Shown here: piece by piece, positions 22,099-36,506 of the stretch | How the letters are laid out: each line of letters begins with the position of its first letter | Position numbering within the stretch: position 1 is the stretch's first letter | NCBI GenBank assembly: GCA_003254925.1 | Contig: QANZ01037276.1 | Location: forward strand, 4,536-68,535 | DNA: 64,000 nt | Origin: Chamaecrista fasciculata | Lineage: Eukaryota; Streptophyta; Magnoliopsida; Fabales; Fabaceae | Direction of reading: 5' to 3' | Translations under genes and position numbers: made by a program | Notes under the pieces: generated by a model | Databases searched by the model: none | Told to the model about the DNA's origin: nothing | What the model saw: the letters and a program-made list of their open reading frames with translations, nothing else

Positions 22099-23733
22099 AT
22101 GGCAGGAGGGGGTATTGCAACGAATACGACGAAGCAGTATGAGGGAAGGGTGACGCCGTTTGTGTTGGTGACTTGCATAGTGGCTGCCATGGGGGGTCTC
22201 CTGTTTGGGTATGACATTGGGATCTCAGGTACGTATATGTGTAGTAGGGATATATATGAATGAATTAATTATATAATATTAAATGTGAATTAATTATGTG
22301 TAGGAGGAGTGACCTCGATGGATGAATTCTTGGAGAAGTTTTTCCCGTCGGTGTACGAGAAAGAACACAAGGTAGGAAGGGGAGAAGAAAACATGTATTG
22401 CAAATTCGACAGTCAATTGCTGACATTGTTCACATCATCGTTGTACCTGGCAGCACTAATAGCGTCGTTCTTTGCTTCGATGGTGACTCGGTTGTATGGA
22501 AGAAAAATGTCCATGTTGTTGGGAGGGGTAGTGTTCCTGGTGGGGTCCATCATCAACGGCGTAGCCATGAACATTGCAATGCTGATCTTGGGACGAATCA
22601 TGCTGGGCGTAGGGGTAGGGTTTGCAAACCAGTCAGTGCCAGTGTACCTGTCGGAAATGGCCCCTGCCAAGATCCGAGGAGCTCTCAACATTGGATTCCA
22701 AATGGCCATCACCATTGGCATTCTCATTGCAAACCTCGTCAACTACGCCACTGCACCCATGAAGGGAGGCATCGGGTGGAGAGTGTCGGTGGGTGGTGCG
22801 GCGGTACCGGCTTTGGTCATGACGGTGGGGTCCCTACTCTTGCCCGACACTCCAAACTCCATCCTGGAGAGAGGCCACGTGGAGGAGGCCAAGAAGATGC
22901 TGGTGAAGGTGAGAGGTGTGTCCAACGTGGACCAAGAGTTTCAAGACCTCATGGACGCCTGCGATCAGGCCTCAAACCCCTCCTTAGGATCCTGCGCATG
23001 CACCAAAATCCTGGAGCCACGTTACAGGCCTCAGCTCGCCTTCTGCCTCCTCATCCCCTTCTTCCAACAGTTGACTGGCATCAACGTTATCATGTTCTAC
23101 GCCCCTGTACTCTTCAAGACCCTCGGCTTCGGCACCAACGCCTCCCTCATGTCCGCCGTCATCACCGGCCTTGTCAACGTCCTTGCCACTCTCGTCTCCA
23201 TCTTCACCGTCGACAAGGTCGGTCGTCGTGCCCTCTTCCTCGAAGGAGGAATCCAGATGCTGGTTTGCCAGTGCGGCACCGGCATCATGTTGGCTCTTAA
23301 GTACGGCGTGCTTGGTCGCGGTTCCATGTCCAAGGTTGAGGCCGACGTCTTCCTTTTCCTCATCTGTGCCTTCGTTGCAGCATTCGCATGGTCCTGGGGT
23401 CCCCTGGGTTGGCTCATCCCCAGCGAGGTCACCTCCCTCGAGAATCGCTCCACCGGACAAGCCATCAACGTCTCCGTCAACATGTTCTTCACCTTCATCA
23501 TCGCTCAAGCCTTCCTCTCCATGCTCTGCCATCTCAAGTTCGGCCTCTTCTTCTTCTTTGCGGCCTTCGTCTTTGTCATGACCCTCTTCGTCTTCTTCTT
23601 CCTGCCCGAGACAAGAGGAGTGCCCATTGAAGACATGACCGCAGTGTTCAAGGCTCACTGGTTCTGGTCCACCTACATCCCCGACGATCACCACCTTCCC
23701 ACCAATAACAATGAAAAGCCCACCCTAGTCTGA
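22099..23733 (+). CDS. STP: STP-type H+/hexose symporter
   Basis: Exon 1 is 22099-22228 and exon 2 is 22304-23733, giving 519 aa. It belongs to the plasma-membrane sugar transport protein family (12-helix MFS) and is closest in wording to STP9/10/11. Asp39 in 'LLFGYDIG' matches the proton-coupling Asp42 of STP10. Cys76 ('YCKFD') and the 'MLCHLKFG' cysteine match the pair that ties the extracellular lid. Other family signatures are '[14 protein letters not shown]', '[12 protein letters not shown]', 'PDTPNS', '[17 protein letters not shown]', 'DKVGRRALF' and '[10 protein letters not shown]'. The single early intron, just after the GYDIGIS motif, is typical. The 3' two thirds of exon 2 is markedly GC-rich compared with its AT-rich surroundings, which creates long antisense shadow ORFs. 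The substrate is inferred as glucose or another monosaccharide. Confidence 0.95.
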
Positions 23734-24164
23734 CCACTTCTTTCACCTCTTTTCTCATTTCTCAATATAACCTATACGTATACGCGCCTATATATCATTA
23801 TCATCTTCTGTATTCTTTTATCTATTTATTTATATATATACTTCTCTATTTATTTATCTTTTTTTTTTTTTTCATTTCTTTCCTTTCCTTGCATACTTGC
23901 ATCTTGCATTCAATTCTCATCATTAGTTACTTCTCAATTTATCTCAAACCATTCTTTCTTTTCTAATCTAATTGAAATACTTTTCTTAAATTATTAAACA
24001 TTGGATAAACGAAATATATACAATTTATATTATTTTGTCGGTTAAACATAAGAATAAGGGTTGATGAGCCTAGACTAGAAACACTTGAGGCCCGGCCCAT
24101 TAATACTAATATGTGACTGAATATCATTGTATGATTATGGAGCTCGATTCCGCCGGTATTCCCC
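23734..24164. other. spacer between STP and OXA2 genes
   Basis: A T-rich 3' UTR region with a poly-T tract near 23860, then the OXA2 promoter. A 'ggcccggcccatta' motif lies about 70 bp before the OXA2 ATG and may serve as a site-II-like element. No gene. Confidence 0.4.
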
Positions 24165-27100
24165 ATGGCGACCTCTGCGCTCTCCTCCTACCTGCGGCGT
24201 TCACGTCCATCACTATCTATACCTATTTTTTCTCAACTGATCAACCTTAATTGCCGTCCGTTGCCGCGACACCCGACGCTACCACCACCTCCGTTATCTC
24301 CATTTGACACTTGTACATCTCACTTCCGAACGCGCTTCAATTCTCAGGCAGTTCTTGGCGCCTTCCACTCGCGCGCATTTTCTACTCATTCTCCCGACGA
24401 TGACTCGGAGATTTTACTATTTGATGATGAGCCGGGTGACGAGTCTCAGGTTGCCCCGGAGCCTTATACTGAAATTGAACAACTGACTCTTGATGTCACT
24501 AATGGGGAAGACTCCACTTTTCCTGTTCGTGCTCTGATTTCGATTCTTGACGGATTTCATGATCTTACTGGATTGCCATGGTGAACCTTGTCGACCTCTG
24601 CCAGTCTCCCTATCAAATCGAATCTTTTCGTTTTCCTATTTTGGTTTTTATATCTTCAGCCTTATGAATGTTGCAATGCCATAATTAAGCCTCACAATTC
24701 TAGTTACTGACTATACATCATTGTTCAATTTCTTCTTATTGAATAATTTACTTCCAGGTGGATGGTTATAGCTTCCTCTACTTTGGCTCTCAGAATCGCA
24801 CTACTTCCATTGCTAATTTTACAACTGCATAAATTAAAAAGGATCGTCGAGTTTCTCCCTCGATGTGAGTCGTCAATATTCCACTATCATATAAATTAAT
24901 ACCATAAACATTTGTTCTGTGTTTCGACCGCTAATTATTCTATTTTTCTGGAAAAGAAATTTCCTAATCAATTATTCGATGCTACATCATTTTGAGTTGA
25001 CTGTTGCCATCTCTTCAAACTTGTATTCTTGTGTGTCAAATTGTGCTTTATCAGAGCTGGTTTCCTCCCTTTAATAGTTCTTAGCTTACGCATCATAAAT
25101 GGCTTTCGGCAGCATCTTGTGCTAACTGGTACTCTAATTTTCCTAATCTTGCTCTGATTGCAAGTAACTGCTGACTATTTTTTATCAAGTATACGGCTTG
25201 CTTGTGGTAGGGGCTGATTCTTTTTTCTTTTTTTTTTTTTGCATTAAAGTATCAGATATCAAGTGCTGTAACAGTTGTGTGACAGTCGTATAAATTGTGT
25301 ATTTTAACATGTACACTTGAAGGCCTCTTGATTTAGGTTCTTTTGGTGTTGTATTTATCTGTTCTTCAGTCTTCACTTTGTAAGAATGTTTCCATTTATT
25401 TCAATATGATAATAAATTGAGAGTGACTCTTGTGGCTTTTTTATAGTATGCCTCACAAGAAAAATCTTTTTTTCATTTTTCATGTATAGATAACCTGCTG
25501 AAATTATTATTATTATCAATTTTATTTGACTTCTTCATTTCTTAAAAGTGCCTCCTCCATTCCCGCCACCTCTGTCAGGAAGGAGTTATAAAGATCAGAT
25601 TTTGCTATTCCAGAAGGAGAGAAAAGCAGTTGGATGCCCCTCACCTTTTTGGTTTCTGGCACACCTATCTTTCCAGGTGATATATCTCTTTTCAATCGGA
25701 ACAATTCTGTTGATGCAAAAATGATGAATTTTAATCTCATCTAGACCATCAGGAAACAATTCCTAGGTCCTATGCTGTATAAAATAAAGAAACAAAACCT
25801 TTTGTTGTCAAACTGAGGCATTCGTGGCATGACTATCAAAGTATGACTAAAATCTCAAAGTTGAAAAACAACAATAGCTCTTCCTGTACATTGTTGATCA
25901 AATCATTGAGATCCAATATTTGGTTTCAATTTTGGTCCTTTGCAACTCTGAAAAGGGCTCATTTCTACACTGAGTTTGCAAAAGCAAATGATGGCATGAG
26001 TCATGCATGGTACACTGAATTTGCAAAAGCAAACGATGACATGATGCTTATTTATATTATTTGGACTTGTATGTGATACTTGTTATGAGAGTTCATGGGT
26101 TGGGTTTGTGCTGGGAGGCAGGGGTTTGCATTGAGGAAAGAGTTTCAGCAATACCAAATCAGCTCAACTGGTGTGGGTCGGGTTTGGGATATGAAAGTAT
26201 TTAAAGATGAGCTTTTAAATAAAAACTTAGAAAATAATATTATTCAAAGTATTGAAACCAAATTAAAATTATTTTTTTACAAGATAAAGTAATGAAACTG
26301 GAGATTAATAAACAAGTTAACATCTCCATCAAAAAATAAATTAATAAACAAGTTAACATCATGCAGAAGATTTAAATATCCTTCTATCGTAAAATTTAAT
26401 GTTCCATCTTTATTAACTAACTTCTTAATTCTTATCCATCACCTAAACCAACTTATTAAATGTAAGTAAAATCATTTAAGTAATACCTTTTTCATTTATG
26501 CTACTGTATGAAGAAGGAAACAAATAAATAAAGGCAAAACACCCTTTCGTGCCCCTAACGTTTGCGGTGATTTTCAGTTATGCCCCTAACGTTTCATTTG
26601 TGTCAGTTGTGCCGCCAATGTGAAACGTTAGTTTCAATTATGCCCTCACCCTCGTTAGTGTACCGTTTTTCGAAACTTTTGAGCTTCGATCCGTGTTCAT
26701 TTCATTTTGTTTTGATAAATGAGTTTATGGGTACTCATTTTCGGCTCCTAAGGATCATTTTGCACATGAAAATTTTGAGAAAAATGCTTCGTTTTTCTGC
26801 ATTTCGTTTTGGTCCTTTTTGGGGTTCATCGGGTCCGATTTTCTTCGGATTTGGGGCTATTTTGAGCTTAATCTTTGAAATTGATCCAAGGAATCAAGTT
26901 TGTGATGTCCGAAAATTAAAACCCATATGAAATCTGATCAAAACGAAGCTCAAATCGTGCGAAAAATGGTGTTCTTTTGGGTGGATGATTGAAATTGGGG
27001 GCATAATTGAAACTAACGTTTCACATAGGGGGCACAACTGACACAAATGAAACATTAGGGGCATAACTGAAAATCACCGCAAACGTTAGGGGCACGAAAG

Positions 27101-30100
27101 GGTGTTTTGCCATAAATAAAATATCAAGGTTTAAACTTTAAACTTTCAAGAAAATCATATATAAAAAACCAGTGCAGGTTTGTGAGTTGGCACTGGTTGG
27201 TGTGGGTTGAAAGTCTCAGCCTACAACCTGGGTCAAAAACTATGGCTTGAAGAAAATTTAACCCAATCCAACCTAAAATATGTCAGCCCAATGCAATGAT
27301 AAATTAGTCCTTAGTTTGTTTAAGTTGATTATTATTCCTAGATCCAATGAATTGGAAGTCTCGGTATAATCAGGAGTTCACAGATTTCATGGCAGATATG
27401 TAACATGCAGAAAGTTCTAGAATTTTTAAGATATTTTATCATTCAGGAGAGAAAAACATATGGAAGAATCAAGAAGCACAGTTCTAGAGCTATATCACTA
27501 ACATTCATCATTGTTTTTAGTTTTACCATTTTCAATTCATGTGCAGGTTCCATGCTTTCTCTTGTGGATGGGAACCATACGGAAGATGTCATTGGAGGGT
27601 CACCCTGGTTTCGACTGTGTAAGGGACCAGCTTACCTTATATAGATAACATAATGCATGGTTTCCATAATTTTCTTACATTTGATTAAGAGAAGTAATAT
27701 GGTTGTGCTGTTACTTATGGATAAATCCATATACTGAAAAATATATCTTGAATGAAGATCCAGCTTGATTGGATAAGAGTCATACAACTAGCTTTAGCAA
27801 TCACTTTTTCCGAAAAATTCATTTCAGTGGAGAAACCATGCTTCCATATGCACAGACACACTGATCAGTGATTTGTTCTTGAAAGATTTAGACATATTAT
27901 CTCTGTTGCAGGGTGGAGCTTTATGGTTCCAAGATTTAACGCAGCTTTCACATGGTTGGTCTGGTTTCATCTTTCCTTTTTTGATTGCTGGTCTGCACTT
28001 GATTAATGTCCAGGTAATGGAATACTGTGTTCATCTGCACTTAAAGTAGTGATATTTGTGCTGACTTTTATTAAATTGATTTATCAGATATCCCTTCGGA
28101 AAAATTTGCCTGACAAGGCAAGCGACACTTTTTCCTTACTCGTAAAAGTGAGTATATGTAACTTGTGCAGTAATTCTAGTGTCTTAGGATCTTATCATTA
28201 TGGAACATTTTCTTGGCAAAAATTAGAGCTGATACTTGATTATTTTGGTTTGCGAACCCTGTTGTATGAATCTCATTGTTTTGACTTATTGTGTCTTATA
28301 AAATTTGTATCTGTAATATGGGAGAAATTCTTCAATTAATAGTATAATAAGCAACATCTCCCACAGTTTATGATGTTTGCCTTATTTACTGCAGTGGTAC
28401 AGGTGGTATTTGAACCTTTTAACTGTGCCTATATCTTTGGCTTGTTTTGCTCTTCCCCAGGTAAAGGATTATCCTTTTAGAATGTGAAGCTAAACTTTCA
28501 TTGGTGGCCCTTTTCTTTTACCTCTTTGTTCCCTGCATTTACTTATTGGTAGATGACCTTTAGCTGCATTCTGTATCTTTATGCTACAAGTCAAGATAAA
28601 ACCGATGACAAGTTCTTAAATTACTAGGCAAGGTTCAAAGAGAACAGAGAACTTTGCTGGCATCATTTGTGAGTGATAGTTTTTTCATGTAGTTTTCACT
28701 TGAAACTAGCAAGACAATCAAGGGAACTTGACATATATAATTGTAGAAGACCTAGAGTATTTTTAATATGGACTATGATGTATTTTACAAGCTACTGTCC
28801 TTTAGAACTATGACTATCATCATTTCTGTTTGTTGATGCGTTTCAGTTCAGTGGAAACCTTGATGTAGAGTAAATATCATTAGGTAGAGACATAGAGTCA
28901 AGGTTGTGAAACTCACAGGTTGAAGCAAACTTGTAGGGGGAGTAATTCCAGTTATTGATTATGTAAAAATTAGACTGATTTTAGTGGAAATCTTGATGTA
29001 GAGTAATTATATCAATAGGTAGAGTCTAGGTTGTCAAACTTACAGGTTGAAGCAAACTTGCAGGGTGGGGTGAACTCGACACAGCAACATTCTGCTAATA
29101 TTGTAAACAATAACAAGGATAACCTTCTAAGTTCTAACTACAAAACTTAGTGGATGAAAAAAGTAATACCCGATCAATCTGAGGTCATCACAGAATCCCC
29201 ACTAGTTTTTTGAACAAATAGAAGAGAATAGTTTTTTGAACAAAGAAGCAATAAACTTGTACAATTTCATGAGTTAACTGGCGAGTTTGACAACTATGGG
29301 TAGAATTACGTTTTAAAAGCTTTTGGGTCTACTGGGGTATCCTTATGTTTTTAAATAAAAAAATAAAGGGGAATTTCTGAATTGATGAGGTGCATTATAT
29401 ATATTTTTTTAATTGTAATAAAAAATAGGGAAACTAAAAGCTTTCTATATCTGTTTCTTAGACTTTATCTGAAGATTAGCTAGCTTTTAATGCAGATGCA
29501 ACAACCAATTTTTTTTTTCTTCTAACAAGTAGTTTTGTTGGTTGGTTAATTGGTCACATTTTATTCATCTATATGCCATTCGTCATTTCAATTGCTTTAT
29601 TTGGGCTTAAACTTATTCCAACCTCTCTTGCCATGCACTGAAGGTTGCAGTTTGTGTTTTCCATTCATGCAGGGGAGCCTGCTCTATTGGACTACAAATA
29701 GTTCTTTAACCCTCATTCAGGTCAAGAGATACGAGAGGCTTTTTTTTACCCCCTTGTTTTCTATTCCATTTTATTTAGTTTTCTATGACTAATCTTCAAG
29801 TTCACCCTAATAGAAATGAAACTTTGCAGCAATTAACCCTCAGACATCCTGCTGTCCTTGCAAAATTGGGGCTACAAGACAACAATGGTACAGAAGGTTC
29901 TAAGATGATTCCCTCGGATTCATTGGGGTCGCAATACAAGAGCAGTCCTAAAATAGCCTCCGAAGAAACAAGTGCTTCTCAAACAGCCTCCTTGGATTCA
30001 CCTGAAAAGTGGTTTAGAATACCTGCTGAGAACTTATCTCCTAAAGAACTGACTGATGTGAGTGGCTAAAAAAATGAACCTATGTGTTGTTAAGCCATGA

Positions 30101-31455
30101 CGTGGTCTAAGAATTACTCAACAACCTGTGGTTTGATTTGTTGACAGATTTCAGTTCTAGTTCAATCTAATGGGGACAAAGAAAGTGCTATTCTTTTGTT
30201 AAAGTAAGTTATATTTTCTCAAGTTTTACAAACCCTAAACCTGCAGCCATCTTCTTTCAAACTTTAGGTAATGCACTGCATTAACAACTTCCATATTCAG
30301 ACTAGCACTTGATAAGGATCCTGAACATGTAAGAGCTTTAGTTTTGTTGGGGCATCATCTTTTGCAGAATCAATCAAATGTTGAGGCTATTGAGTATTTT
30401 GAGCGTGCAATATTGAAGGTATAAAATTAGCTTTGCTCCATTTATTTTTAAAACAAATGTCATGCTGATTTTTTTTTTTTTTTGTAACAAAAAGAGGCCT
30501 AAAGGCCAAACCAAAAACAACCAAAGGAAACTAAAACTCACGGGGCAAAATAGAATCCATCCCATCCTCAGAGAATAAGCTCAACACAACCAGGAGGGAA
30601 TGTCATGCTGATTTATTTACAGTTTCATGAATTTGTTCATCCATGATTTAAGACTTGAATTGTATTATTCTGAAATGATGAACGGACATTTATGAAGGAA
30701 AATTGTATTATATCTAGAAATCTGGAATCATTGTATATGCTTGTGTCAAGAAATATTAGTTTGCTTTACCATTTGGTTCCTTCATGCTTTTACTTTGACG
30801 ATGGAATTGCCATTCCAATTTCCATATTATTTGCTTCATCAGTACTGATTGTTTTTATTTTGTTCCATAGCTTTCTCTTGCTGGCCATCAAGCTGAGGTG
30901 GAGGATGTTGATCTTTTGATTCTTGCATCCCAATGGGCTGGTATTGCCTGTGAACGTCAGGTGAAACTCATGCTTCAACTTTATGTTTAAGGCTCTTAAC
31001 CAACTTGTTCTGAATAGGTTTGGGTATGCATATCAGTGGATAGAATTGTAGTATTAACGTACCTTTTCCGTCCTTTGTAAGATTGGAAGGATTAGTTCTC
31101 AGAATTTCCGTTTTGGCAGGGTAAGAGGGCTGAAGGACTTGTACACTTTGAAAGAGTTGCAAATATGGAAGAACCCGAAGATCCAGCTTGCAAAGCCCAT
31201 TATTTTAATGGGTTGTTATTGCTTGCTAGGTAATGTTAAAACTCACTTCATGGAACGCCGCCAATTCGCATTTAGATATTAAATTTGATTACTTTGGTAT
31301 CCAGCACTCTATATGACGCGGGTCAGAAGGATGAAGCTGCAAAGTATTTGCGTCGTGTTGCTGCCTATAACCCTGCTTATCGTAAATACTTGGAATCGTG
31401 TGAGCGGGATGATGATATTTCGAGCGATCTTGCACGGAGTAGAAGAGAATTCTGA
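24165..31455 (+). CDS. OXA2: OXA2 / ALB3-like protein 2: Oxa1-family insertase with TPR tail
   Basis: Fourteen GT-AG exons: 24165-24580, 24758-24864, 25549-25676, 27547-27618, 27912-28013, 28088-28147, 28395-28460, 29672-29719, 29830-30057, 30148-30203, 30301-30418, 30871-30960, 31120-31229, 31305-31455. They give 583 aa. Residues 1 to about 75 are Arg/Ser-rich with 'SRAFSTH', a probable mitochondrial presequence. The Oxa1/YidC core runs from 'LTGLPWWMVIASSTLALR' to 'GSLLYWTTNSSLTLIQ', with about five membrane helices. The C-terminal third carries TPR-like helices ('HVRALVLLGHHLLQNQSNVE', 'GQKDEAAKYLRRVAAYNP'). This family inserts membrane proteins. Arabidopsis OXA2b is known to be needed for COX2 insertion. 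Databases also call it ALBINO3-like 2, chloroplastic, so the compartment should be tested. Intron 3 holds a MITE and intron 11 a LINE tail. Confidence 0.94.
25341..28181 (+). repeat. parent segment of the 5146-7392 duplication
   Basis: The segment covers OXA2 intron 2 (part) to intron 6 (part). Apart from the 579-bp MITE plus one 9-bp duplication, it aligns nearly continuously to 5146-7392, with only scattered substitutions and short indels even in introns, which indicates a recent event. Confidence 0.9.
26533..27111. mobile_element. 579-bp MITE in OXA2 intron 3 with a known empty site
   Basis: Near-perfect terminal inverted repeats of at least 80 bp start 'ggcaaaacaccctttcgtgc'. It is flanked by the exact 9-mer ataaataaa (26524-26532 and 27112-27120). 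The duplicated segment has the uninterrupted site 'aaataaataaaatatcaag' near 6322-6338, with only one copy of the 9-mer. It has no coding capacity: the 116-codon ORF inside is a by-product of the inverted repeats. It is Mutator-type by terminus and target length. Confidence 0.95.
28850..29066. repeat. diverged tandem duplication in OXA2 intron 7
   Basis: Two copies of about 90 bp (28850-28945 and 28981-29066) share 'cttgatgtagagtaa', 'aggtagag' and 'acaggttgaagcaaacttg', separated by about 35 bp. Intronic, no function visible. Confidence 0.7.
30472..30598 (-). mobile_element. 5'-truncated LINE tail in OXA2 intron 11
   Basis: Read on the minus strand, this is a 127-bp piece ending 'ggcctctttttgttac' followed by an A-tail. 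It is bounded by a target duplication of about 16 bp (aatgtcatgctgattt at 30456-30471 and 30599-30614). The poly-A end and the variable-length duplication are hallmarks of target-primed reverse transcription. The 3' wording resembles plant L1 elements. It is dead on arrival by truncation. Confidence 0.8.
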
Positions 31456-31849
31456 TTCTAACCTTATTATATTTAATTTTGGATATGAAACAATTTTCAA
31501 TTGAGTCAATTATCTCACCTTTTGAGATGCTAGCAAATTAGTGGGAGAATTGACTATGATTGTCGACAACGTTTAGTTAACAGAAAAGGTTAGAATACTT
31601 TGGCAGCCGATCCCAATTAGTGAAAAAAGGCTTGGTTGTTGTTGTTAGTTAAAAGAAAAATTGTATCTTAAAAGCTATAAAAATTGGTCAGGTATTAATT
31701 GGACTTGTTGGGTGTAGATTTTTGTTAGGCTTCAATAATAAAAATGTGATGGTGATTTATAACATAGGTTTCGGCTGGATTCATGATTTTAGGAGTGGTT
31801 CCAACTTCCAAGCTTCAGTTGACAATTAATTTTGCAGGATAACAGGTTG
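31456..31849. other. OXA2 3' flank
   Basis: AT-rich sequence including the presumed 3' UTR and polyadenylation region. Nothing else supported. Confidence 0.4.
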
Positions 31850-32600
31850 CAAGCGACAATTGGCCCTTTGACTAAATTTGATCTTTATCCATTGGTCAGG
31901 TTGTAAATTAAGTTCTTATTTTTTTTTTTTCTACAAATTTTTTTCCTTATTTTTTTTATTAGGTTATAAATTATGCCTGTCTTTTCTCTTTTTGACAAAT
32001 TTGGTCTCAATTTTTTACAAAAATTTTCACTTAGTCTCACTTCAAATTTTGTCCATCTCCTGCATTAAGTGTGACATAGATAGCTGACGTGGGGACCAAG
32101 ATTTTAATAAAAGAATAAAGATATAGGACTAAAATTATAATTTATCTCAAAGATAAGAGACTAAAATTTTCTCTAAATCAGTTGTCCATATCATACTTAA
32201 CAGAGGGAGATTGACAAAATTTAGAATGAAAATAATGGTGAAACTTTTTGTAAATATATGAGACTTTTACCAAAAATTATAGGATCAAATTTGCAAAAAA
32301 AGGACAATGGACTGATTTGTAACTTGACTAAAAAATATAGGATCAAATCTATAAAAGAGAAAGATAAAAATCTGATTTGTTATGTGACAAAAAAATAAGA
32401 GAGTAGGTCGCTTAAGCAAGGTCGGGGGTTCGAATCCCGCCTTGTGTATGCAACAACCAATTGGCCAGCGGCAGACCCTTAAATGGAGCACAGATTCGCG
32501 GAGGATTAGTCATTGGCCTGTCGGGCCGGGGGATACCTTGGGAAACCAAAAAAAAATAAGAGAGTAAATTTACACTTTACCTCTTTCTTTTTTTTTTGGT
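31850..32600. repeat. old inverted-repeat element interrupted by a SINE
   Basis: The left part ('ctttgactaaatttgatctt', 'ggttgtaaattaagttc', 'ttttgacaaatttggtc') is loosely complementary to the right part ('aggatcaaatttgc', 'gatttgtaacttgac'). It reads like a decayed MITE of 'ggaccaaaat' type. The boundaries are approximate. Confidence 0.5.
32406..32549 (+). mobile_element. tRNA-derived SINE, 5'-truncated
   Basis: It contains a Pol III B box (ggttcgaatcc) followed by a body with 'caattggccagcgg', 'ggattagtcattggcctgtc' and 'ccgggggatacc', then an A tail. The wording resembles the Au-like plant SINE group. An exact 17-bp target duplication ending 'taagagagta' flanks it (32389-32405 and 32550-32566). 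The A box region is missing, so it is shortened at the 5' end. It was inserted into the older inverted repeat at 31850-32600. Confidence 0.85.
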
Positions 32601-33312
32601 AAGAACACTTTTACCTTTATATATATATATATACTATATTATGTGGCTCCACCTCTTTATGATGGGTCAAAATTATTAAATTAAAAAATTAAAAAAGAAA
32701 AAAAAATCATCTAGTTCTCTCTAGCTAGCCCACTTTTATTCTTATGTAAAATAAAAAATCGCCCATGTTCATTCTCATTAAGTCAAAATTTTTAATTAGT
32801 CCCAAATAAATCAGGAAATTTCAAATTGGTCTCAAACTTACTCATTTATCAATATAAAAACTTTATATAACCTTTAACTTAAATCAATTCAAACATTATA
32901 TACGGGCACAACAAGCTCATGATATATTACTTCACGTATAGTTTAAGTAATACAACGAATCGGAGAATTGAGACCATACCAGTTGACTAATTAGATTAGA
33001 CATTTATTTTAAAACAAAATTCAACGTGGAACCTCATTTTGTAACCTTATATGCCGTGCAGATTTTAAGGGAGATTCAGAGTTATGTTGTCTAAAAGTCC
33101 AAAGGAATCTTAAAAGTTTTGCATTAAGTTAATGTCAAGTGAAAGTTTTCCTGATATTTTCTTCAGTTAGGCAGAGGCACGATTTTATCAACCATGATTA
33201 TGATTCATGACATGTTCAATCTCGCTCTCTGGATTGTCCTCATGATCTCCACATCGGATGTGAATATTGCAAAATATGGACGATTATAATGTTAATTATA
33301 ATAATTATAAGA
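32601..33312. other. AT-rich spacer
   Basis: A short (TA)n tract at about 32618-32633, otherwise non-coding sequence with no recognisable boundary or RNA gene. Confidence 0.45.
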
Positions 33313-35889
<2,577 letters not shown>

Positions 35890-36506
35890 CTTTGCCAAAG
35901 AAGAGGGCAAGCTTTAATGTAGGGCGTATATATATATATATATCTGTTAAAGCACCGCCTCCAAAGATAGCGTAAAACAAGAGCAGACGAAGCAAGGAGA
36001 AAGGTCACTGTGAGAATGAGACATTGATTTTGCTTGCAGCTGTATCCCATTCGTAAGGTTTACACTCTTTCTCTTTTAAATTCTTCGCCTATGCTATGTG
36101 ATGTTCCACTTTTCTTTTACCTTTCATGGAATGTTAATAACGTGTTCGACGAAATGTCTCAATAGGCATTGCCTTCACTTCTATCAATCTATTTACAAGT
36201 TTCGTGCGTTGATCTCGACGATAGTTACGGAAATGAAATTTATGCAAAGAGAAAAGTAATGCCTTATTGAAAATGGATGCGCCGTTCGAATTCTAGCTCC
36301 CTCCATGTAGAATTAATACTTCTCTGCGGTACTGGTTAATCGCTTGCTGATTATTTCCCTTTGTCATTGCTTACACTCATTGATATATCTGTCAACTTAA
36401 TTTGCGTTGTAGTTCTGCTTCTCAGTTTAATCATATTTTAATAACAGACGAGAGAGGGGGATAGGGGGCAATATATATTCTTTGCCATGCTCGAGGGTGA
36501 CATGTG

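Noticed and set aside
22413-23694. Long ORFs antisense to and out of frame with the hexose transporter
   Set aside because: They are shadows caused by the GC-rich third positions of the real STP frame, with no protein-family signal.
26580-26930. 116-codon ORF in OXA2 intron 3
   Set aside because: It starts in the inverted repeat of the MITE, and the insertion is absent from the duplicate copy.
32406-32549. Functional tRNA gene
   Set aside because: Only a B box is present. There is no A box or acceptor stem, and the A tail with target duplication shows a SINE.
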